From positions 56,061 to 120,060 of the forward strand of contig DAONFG010000003.1 in the NCBI GenBank assembly GCA_035403465.1: a DNA stretch of 64,000 bases, given 5' to 3'. The stretch comes from JAAYBQ01 sp035403465. GTDB taxonomy: Bacteria; Spirochaetota; UBA4802; UBA5550. This document shows, in pieces, positions 58,737-64,000 of the stretch. Position numbers and translations under genes: made by a program. How positions within the stretch are numbered: the stretch's first letter is position 1; every line of letters starts with the position of its first letter. The notes under the pieces are model-generated. The model did not search any database and was not told where the DNA came from. It saw only the letters and a program-made list of their open reading frames with translations.

Positions 58737-60139
58737 AATTTAAAAATCTGGTTCCGATGAAAGCCGCTGCTGTATTCATGGTATTCTGCTGCGCGCTGTT
58801 TATGCCTAATCCCGGATCGGGCAGTGCTGATTCAATCATGCCCGATGTTAAATCGTTTATACTCGATAACGGGGTAAAGGTATTTTCGATTGATGATGAT
58901 CTTCCAAGAACAGAGATTGTTGTTTCAATATCCTACGGGAAACTCTTTGAGGATATGAACAATGCCGGCATGTCCGAGGTTATTGCCAATACGCTTCTCC
59001 TGTCCGGGTCTGCAAAGTATCCCGGAGATTCCGTTATAAGTACACTTGAATCTGCTGGTGGAAGCATTTCTGTCGATGCCGGCTGGGAAAGCATAACCAT
59101 TGAGGTAAGGGTGCTGGAAAGGCACACGGACCTTGCGTTTGATATAATCGGCGATCTCCTGGCAGACCCGCTTTTCAACAGCAAAACTATAAAATATTCA
59201 GCCAATTATGTTTATGAAAAAAACCGGAGGAGGATGGACGATCCTGCTGCAAAGGGTATGGCGGCCTTGAGGAGCGTTATCTTCAACGGAAAAGGTTACG
59301 GGGCTGATATAACGAAGCAGAGCATCTCGTCAATTTCTGAAAATTCGGTGAAAGATATATGGAACAGGCATACTACGGGCGGGAATATTATTGTTTCAGT
59401 TTCATCATCACTTGGAAGTGAAGGTATCGGTAAACTGTGCAGGAAAAGTTTCAGCGCACTAAAAAAAGGAACCAGGGAATACTATTCTGCGGATATGGAG
59501 ACTGTCAGGTCACAGGTGTCCGCGAAGAGCCGGAATATTTATTTTATTCCTGCGGATTTTGACCAGGCCACGATAATCTGCGGAGTCACAGCCCCTGATG
59601 TTAAATACAAGGGTAATTATGCCATTGAGGTGATGAATTATATACTCGGGGGCGGCTCTTTCGGTTCCAGGCTGATGACAGAGATCAGGGAGAAGCGGGG
59701 GCTTGCGTACTGCGTCTTTTCATATGTTGCCGGCAGGTACAGTACGGGACTCTTCTTGTGTTTCGCCCAGACCAGGAATGAAGAGGCCGGGAATGTTCTG
59801 TCGCTCATGAATGCGAACATCAGCCGCATGTACAGTGAACCGGTTCCTGCCGATGAACTTGCCTGGGCAAAAAATTCGATCATAAACAGCTATGTTTTTA
59901 CTTTTTCAAAAGTGTCACAGATCCTGGCCGCGTATTTTACCATGGAATATTATAGTCTGGAGCCTGATTATTACACCAGGTACACTTCGAGGATTGCCGC
60001 TGTCACAGCTGAAGAAATTGCCGATGAAAGCAGAAAGCTGTTTGCCAACGGGCTTGTAACCGTTGTTGTAGGTAAAAAGGAGATTGAAAAGGAGCTTTCA
60101 AAATACGGAAACGTAATTATAATTGAGGAAAAACTCTGA
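58733..60139 (+). CDS. M16-family peptidase homologue, catalytically inactive subunit
   Basis: A 468-residue exported partner of the preceding peptidase, overlapping it by four bases. Signal peptide (about 1-30: MKAAAVFMVFCCALFMPNPG). In the place of HxxEH it has AGMSEVIANTLLLSGSAKY, with no zinc-binding histidines, so it is the non-catalytic subunit. The C-terminal M16 domain keeps GGGSFGSRLMTEIREKRGLAY, the R/Y motif used to hold the substrate. Heterodimer formation with the upstream protein is expected from family knowledge. Confidence 0.92.
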   Translation: MKFKNLVPMKAAAVFMVFCCALFMPNPGSGSADSIMPDVKSFILDNGVKVFSIDDDLPRTEIVVSISYGKLFEDMNNAGMSEVIANTLLLSGSAKYPGDSVISTLESAGGSISVDAGWESITIEVRVLERHTDLAFDIIGDLLADPLFNSKTIKYSANYVYEKNRRRMDDPAAKGMAALRSVIFNGKGYGADITKQSISSISENSVKDIWNRHTTGGNIIVSVSSSLGSEGIGKLCRKSFSALKKGTREYYSADMETVRSQVSAKSRNIYFIPADFDQATIICGVTAPDVKYKGNYAIEVMNYILGGGSFGSRLMTEIREKRGLAYCVFSYVAGRYSTGLFLCFAQTRNEEAGNVLSLMNANISRMYSEPVPADELAWAKNSIINSYVFTFSKVSQILAAYFTMEYYSLEPDYYTRYTSRIAAVTAEEIADESRKLFANGLVTVVVGKKEIEKELSKYGNVIIIEEKL

Positions 60140-60281
60140 ACAGGGGTATTTAAAGCTTGTTTTTTCACAGGTTGAGGTTTAATATCCTTAAATACTGCAG
60201 GATTGTTACCGAAAATAGTTCTAACCATGCATAACAGATTACCAAGGATGGTAATAACATCATCAGTTCAGGGAAGAACAT

Positions 60282-60431
60282 ATGACAAAAAAAATAGTTG
60301 ATTTAATGACTTATAAAATTGAAAAAACTTTAAAGGAAAGCGGCTTTACTCTTATGAAGGACGGAGACAGGAAAGTCAAACTTCTGATGAAAGTGGCATC
60401 CGAAGAAAACGAAAGCGATATTATCCGGTGA
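60282..60431 (+). CDS. 49-residue protein upstream of greA
   Basis: A short frame from ATG 60282 to TGA 60431: MTKKIVDLMTYKIEKTLKES followed by a GFTLMKDGDRKVKLLMK segment and a charged end. The predicted shape is one helix and a beta hairpin. CAGGGAAG five bases before the ATG is a reasonable ribosome site, and codon use is like the neighbours. It ends 22 bases before greA. Not recognised; could be a small regulator or ribosome-associated peptide. Confidence 0.6.
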   Translation: MTKKIVDLMTYKIEKTLKESGFTLMKDGDRKVKLLMKVASEENESDIIR

Positions 60432-60453
60432 TTTATATTTTAAGGAGATTTTA

Positions 60454-60942
60454 ATGAGTACCGAGCTTGAAGCAAAGAAACAGAAGGTCAGGGATGAACT
60501 TGAAAAAATGAAGCATGAATTCAAGGTGGAACTCCCCAAAAAGATTGCTGAAGCAAGGGAATATGGCGACCTTAAAGAGAATGCCGAATACCATGCGGCA
60601 AGGGAGAGGCAGTCATTCGTGAAGGCGCGCATTGCGCAGCTTGCTGACCAGCTCAACCAACTCAATGACCTGAACGTAACAGAAATTGCCGATGACCGGA
60701 TAGGTTACGGTTCCACGGTTACGCTTCTTGATCTCGATTCTGAAGATGAAATCGTTTTTACATTTGTTTCGTCGAATGAGGTTAACCCGGCTGAAGGGAG
60801 GATATCGGTTTCATCTCCCATTGGTGTTGCCCTGCAGAACAGGTTCGCAGGCGAGACTGTTGATGTCGTTATTCCTGCCGGTAAGCGGAAATACAGGATA
60901 CTGAAGATTGTTACAATTCATGGGACTGAAATTGAAGAATAA
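60454..60942 (+). CDS. greA: transcript cleavage factor GreA
   Basis: A 162-residue factor that rescues backtracked RNA polymerase. N-terminal coiled coil about 1-75 with the tip acidic motif GDLKENAEYHAARERQ (D and E residues that act in the polymerase channel), then the C-terminal FKBP-like domain (VTLLDLDSEDEIVFTFVSSNE...ISVSSPIGVALQNRFAGE). Full length; AAGGAG site. Confidence 0.97.
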   Translation: MSTELEAKKQKVRDELEKMKHEFKVELPKKIAEAREYGDLKENAEYHAARERQSFVKARIAQLADQLNQLNDLNVTEIADDRIGYGSTVTLLDLDSEDEIVFTFVSSNEVNPAEGRISVSSPIGVALQNRFAGETVDVVIPAGKRKYRILKIVTIHGTEIEE

Positions 60943-60955
60943 TAGTGAGTTTATC

Positions 60956-61028
60956 TGGAGACGAGGGGGATCGAACCCCTGGCCTCATGAATGCCATTCA
61001 TGCGCTCTCCCAGCTGAGCTACGCCCCC
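60956..61028 (-). tRNA. tRNA-Ala (GGC anticodon)
   Basis: On the minus strand: seven-base-pair acceptor stem GGGGGCG/CGTCTCC with two G-U pairs, D arm GCTC...GAGC, anticodon stem CATGA/TCATG enclosing the loop ATGGCAT with anticodon GGC, T arm AGGGG-TTCGATC-CCCT, discriminator A. CCA is not encoded (GAT follows). Convergent with greA. Confidence 0.96.
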
Positions 61029-61038
61029 GATTGACTTC

Positions 61039-61067
61039 TTTATTTTTTTTAAGACGGGTTTTGTCAA
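61039..61067 (-). promoter_or_regulatory. promoter of tRNA-Ala
   Basis: On the minus strand TTGACA (61067-61062), 17-base spacer, AATAAA (61044-61039), with the tRNA 5' end ten bases further. The perfect -35 box and exact spacing make this the best promoter in the window. Confidence 0.75.
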
Positions 61068-61175
61068 TAAATTATTGCCAGGTAATAAAGAAAAATGCTT
61101 TATATAATCTGTAGTCTGTGTAAGCCGAGTAAGCTGGTTTTGAGAGTTAAGAATAATGTTTATCCAGGTTAATGT

Positions 61176-62528
61176 ATGATTTTTACCTATGTCCTTGTGT
61201 TCCTTTTCTGTATAATACTTGCGATAATAATTCTTTATCTGCTGAGTGTATATGTTTTTCCAAAACAGCTTGATGAGATTAAAATAATGATCGAGTCGGG
61301 TCAGACCAAGCTTGCGATTAAAAAGCTCTCCGAGATGCTTGAAAAAGATGACCGTAACCCTTATGCGCATTTTCTGCTCGCAGAGGCATATAAGGCTGAG
61401 GGGAATCCCCAGTATGCGGTTCTTGAATACAGGCAGGTTCTGAAGTTCGGCAGGTTTGACGATCAGATTAATGAAATTTATATACGGACAACTCTTGCAG
61501 GGTTATACAAAGAGCGCAAATCGGTTGAAGATGCCCGTAACGAATATATGCTTCTTACCAAGTTGGACCCGGCAAATTTTGAAAATTTCTACGAACTCGG
61601 ACTCATGATGTATAACATGGGGCAGACAGACAAGGCAATAAACTATTTCAAGAAAAGCGCATCGCTTAACATGAAGCACGACATGTCCTTCTTTTACCTG
61701 GGGCAGGTTTACTATAAAAACGGCGTATCAGCCGATGCAAAGCAGTGTTTTCTTAATACAATTAAAATAGATCCCACAAATTACCAGGCGCATTATTTTC
61801 TGGGACTGGTGCTTCGCCAGCTTGGAGATTTTGAGTGGGCATTAAAGGAGTTCGAGATTGCCATGAAGAGCGACGAACTCAAGGTAAAAAGCCTCCTTGC
61901 CCGCGGGAGCTGCTTCATGGAAAAATCACAGTTTCCAAAAGCTGTTATGGAATTTGAACGCGGTCTTAAGTTTGCAAAAAAGGGGAGCGATATTGAGCTG
62001 AGCCTGCGGTATTTTATGGCGGAGTGCCAGGAGAAGATGCGCGACGTACATTCCGCCATCATTAACTGGGAAAAGATTGTCGAGGTAAACCCGAAGTTCC
62101 GCGATGTACAGCAGAAACTCGGCATGTACGCCGAGTTCAGGCAGGATGACAGGATCAAGGACTTTATGATCGCGGGGCTTGCGCAGTTTGAGCACATGAC
62201 GCGCAAGATGATAGCAAGCATGAACTATAACATTACGGATATTGAAATAATCAACGATACTGAAATAGAAATTACCGCCACGGAAAATGAAGGCAAGTGG
62301 CGTAATACGAGACAGTCCAACAGGATCATCCGTGTGCTCAGGACTACTGAGACATTGCAGGAGTCCTATTTCCGGAAGCTTCATGAAAGCATGAAGCCCC
62401 GTAATGCCACAAGAATTCTGGTTATTACAACAGGTGACATTTCGCCCAAAGCCCAGGAGTTTGTAAACACAAGACCCATAGACATCAGGGGTAAGGCCGA
62501 ACTGGTTGAGCTCCTGAAAAGAATCTGA
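61176..62528 (+). CDS. membrane-anchored TPR protein with C-terminal Mrr-like domain
   Basis: A 450-residue protein. One N-terminal transmembrane helix (FTYVLVFLFCIILAIIILYL). Eight or so tetratricopeptide repeats cover about 33-325 (for example NPYAHFLLAEAYKAEGNPQYAV, FFYLGQVYYKNGVSADAKQC, YQAHYFLGLVLRQLGDFEWA). The last 100 residues (IEIINDTEIEITATENEGKW...RILVITTGDISPKAQEFVNT and IDIRGKAELVELLK) resemble the second half of an Mrr/restriction-endonuclease-like fold. The usual acidic catalytic triad is not clear. It could be a protein-binding scaffold using the fold non-catalytically. Gene 4 bases before the next. Confidence 0.78.
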   Translation: MIFTYVLVFLFCIILAIIILYLLSVYVFPKQLDEIKIMIESGQTKLAIKKLSEMLEKDDRNPYAHFLLAEAYKAEGNPQYAVLEYRQVLKFGRFDDQINEIYIRTTLAGLYKERKSVEDARNEYMLLTKLDPANFENFYELGLMMYNMGQTDKAINYFKKSASLNMKHDMSFFYLGQVYYKNGVSADAKQCFLNTIKIDPTNYQAHYFLGLVLRQLGDFEWALKEFEIAMKSDELKVKSLLARGSCFMEKSQFPKAVMEFERGLKFAKKGSDIELSLRYFMAECQEKMRDVHSAIINWEKIVEVNPKFRDVQQKLGMYAEFRQDDRIKDFMIAGLAQFEHMTRKMIASMNYNITDIEIINDTEIEITATENEGKWRNTRQSNRIIRVLRTTETLQESYFRKLHESMKPRNATRILVITTGDISPKAQEFVNTRPIDIRGKAELVELLKRI

Positions 62529-62532
62529 TAAA

Positions 62533-64000
62533 ATGAATCCTTTTGAAACAATCCGTAGAACAGTACCATTCCTGAAACATCTCACCATCGAGGAATCTGA
62601 TCTATTCTTCAGGTCAGGCCGTGTTGTCACAGTTAAAAGCGGCCAGTATGCAGAACTTAAAAAAACAAGTTCTCTCAATATTGTAATAAGCGGGATTTTT
62701 GAAGTTGAAACAATCGGTAATGTCGAGGTTGTATATTTTACCTCGGGTTCTTTTTTCGGTTCATTACCGTTTGTAGAAAGCAGGAAACGCGGAAACGTAA
62801 GGGCTCTTCTTGATTCCACAATTTTTATAATTCATGAAGAGGATATCTACAGGTTCTTCATGAAGTATCACAAGGCGCTCAGGGGTTATATCAGGATGAT
62901 TACCTCCATGGGCTTTGAAATGACCGAAACCGGGCGCAGGTATTCTGATTTAAAGGGCAGGGTAATCTCTGTATTCGGTCTTGGGCAGGGCTCCGGCAAG
63001 ACCTCTTTAGCCTCTACTCTGGGGCTGGCTCTTTCAGCTGCTGATACTGTGATTCTCGATATTTCATATACCGGCAAGTCGCTCTTTGATGTTTTTCAGC
63101 GCCGGCTTACAGCTCCTGTTTCAGAAAAAGATCAGGCCGGACCTGCCGCAGAGTCACTTGTCAACGACAGGCTTGTCCATGTAAGGGATGGGCTCTATCT
63201 TCTTAACCTGACGTATTCTTCCAGGGTCAGGATTGATCCCTCGATCATCGGTCCCTTGCTTTTTCTGCTTTCCCGCAGGTTCAGGTACATAATCGCGGAC
63301 CTTTCAAATACTGATGACAATCTCCGGGATGCGGTATTTGCCGGATCAGACATGATTTTTTCATTAACCGGCAGCAGGAAGGAGACCCGCGAACTGAATA
63401 ATCTCTTTGATGAAAAGATTATCGACTTTCAGCGCGTTTTCTATGTCAGGAACGAATACTTGTCAGGTGAGCGTGGCGCATTTATCGGCGGGCTTACTTT
63501 TGAGAGTAACAGGAATTATGCACAGACGGGTGATGTTGAATCACTGGTCAATGCCGCGGCAGGTTCCGGGATAAAACCGTTTATTGAAAAGATAACATCT
63601 CCCGGGAGGTCGCTTGCTGTGCAGAGCCTTTCGCTCGATTCAATATGCCTTGCGCAGTTCTTTGTCGATCTTCAACATAGCGGGAAATTTTTTGACAGTA
63701 TATATTCCTCTTCATTCAGTTATTTCATATCTGCAATGTACCTGCTCGGGCAGGATGACAAAGAGGTTGCAGATCTCATGAGACGCTTTTATTCTCCCGA
63801 ACAGATGAACAGGAATCTTGACATATCATTTCCCGAAACTTTTATCTTTAAAAACAGTAAGATTGTAAAATACGCCCGTGAACTTGCATCTGATAAGCGG
63901 ATCGAGATGTTCCATACCCAGCCTGTTTGCAAACTGCTTTCTTCCGGGAAAGAAAGGATTGTCAGTACCGGTGACCTTTCAGCAAGGATGACTGCAAGCT
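62533..64000 (+). CDS. cNMP-binding/MinD-like ATPase/patatin-like protein (3' end outside window)
   Basis: An open frame of at least 489 codons running off the window. Residues about 1-125 form a cyclic-nucleotide-binding fold (LNIVISGIFEVETIGNVEVV, FTSGSFFGSLPFVESR). About 140-330 is a MinD/ParA-type P-loop ATPase with GLGQGSGKTSLAS and RRFRYIIADLSN. From about 355 the sequence resembles the start of a patatin phospholipase domain, but the GxSxG serine motif reads SSSFS. This cNMP-ATPase-patatin order recalls NTE-like esterases. The start at 62533 overlaps nothing and is four bases after the TPR gene stop. Confidence 0.75.
   Translation, partial: MNPFETIRRTVPFLKHLTIEESDLFFRSGRVVTVKSGQYAELKKTSSLNIVISGIFEVETIGNVEVVYFTSGSFFGSLPFVESRKRGNVRALLDSTIFIIHEEDIYRFFMKYHKALRGYIRMITSMGFEMTETGRRYSDLKGRVISVFGLGQGSGKTSLASTLGLALSAADTVILDISYTGKSLFDVFQRRLTAPVSEKDQAGPAAESLVNDRLVHVRDGLYLLNLTYSSRVRIDPSIIGPLLFLLSRRFRYIIADLSNTDDNLRDAVFAGSDMIFSLTGSRKETRELNNLFDEKIIDFQRVFYVRNEYLSGERGAFIGGLTFESNRNYAQTGDVESLVNAAAGSGIKPFIEKITSPGRSLAVQSLSLDSICLAQFFVDLQHSGKFFDSIYSSSFSYFISAMYLLGQDDKEVADLMRRFYSPEQMNRNLDISFPETFIFKNSKIVKYARELASDKRIEMFHTQPVCKLLSSGKERIVSTGDLSARMTAS

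Noticed and set aside
61926..62819. Minus-strand frame of 297 codons across the TPR gene and the next gene
   Set aside because: Antisense to two real genes with no family resemblance and no ribosome site.

Overview
The window is a 64 kb piece of a free-living, anaerobic, hydrogen- and formate-metabolising bacterium. Gene content points to a Gram-negative cell: an outer-membrane beta-barrel protein with a signal peptide, a lipoprotein, Lgt, and diaminopimelate synthesis genes. The style of signalling resembles Spirochaetota, perhaps the Leptospira side: a 7TMR-DISM hybrid kinase ending in a SpoIIE phosphatase, cNMP-binding/GGDEF proteins and stand-alone receivers. That placement is inference and is not proven by any marker here. 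There is no sign of a prophage or plasmid. The only mobile-looking material is short repeats in the first 4 kb.

Layout. 1-4.8 kb: a gene-poor, repeat-rich region with a GT81-like glycosyltransferase, a bacteriohemerythrin, a DUF559 endonuclease-like gene set between two copies of the same ordered repeat modules, and an outer-membrane protein. 4.8-13.0 kb: a tightly spaced catabolic operon (IclR regulator, FrhB-like Fe-S flavoprotein, IorA, IorB, GlcD-like FAD oxidase, GlcF-like Fe-S protein, 3-hydroxyacyl-CoA dehydrogenase) that probably oxidises a 2-hydroxy/2-oxo acid to an acyl-CoA. 13.2-28.8 kb: regulation and miscellaneous genes: B12-binding radical SAM protein, giant hybrid kinase-phosphatase, H1-like basic protein, MFS exporter, two overlapping cNMP-GGDEF genes (one with a broken GGDEF), DUF2889, a PAS-SpoIIE phosphatase opposite a receiver-STAS protein, SDR, ferredoxin-nitroreductase, and a ferritin-like protein.

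28.9-48.8 kb is the core of the window: three redox enzymes built on the same plan. Two are NAD(P)-linked formate dehydrogenases whose catalytic subunits are selenoproteins. Each is split by an in-frame UGA followed at once by a bacterial SECIS hairpin with a GGUCU loop. The third is a HoxFUYH-type NAD-reducing [NiFe] hydrogenase with its maturation protease. Each enzyme has its own fused NuoE-NuoF diaphorase subunit, but the [2Fe-2S] ligands of the NuoE part are complete in one, mostly lost in the second and entirely lost in the third. An OFA-family transporter, an FmdE-like protein and an FdhD lacking the usual CxxC loop accompany the formate dehydrogenases. Two nearly identical stand-alone receivers sit at the 3' ends of the second formate dehydrogenase and hydrogenase clusters. 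Together these could interconvert H2, NADH and formate/CO2.

48.9-64 kb is mostly housekeeping: a lipoprotein, dapA-dapB with a Fis-type regulator, rho, rpmE, a KAS III-like enzyme, lgt, an active/inactive M16 peptidase pair, a 49-residue ORF before greA, tRNA-Ala(GGC), a TPR protein with an Mrr-like tail, and the start of a cNMP-binding/MinD-like ATPase/patatin-like protein cut by the window end.
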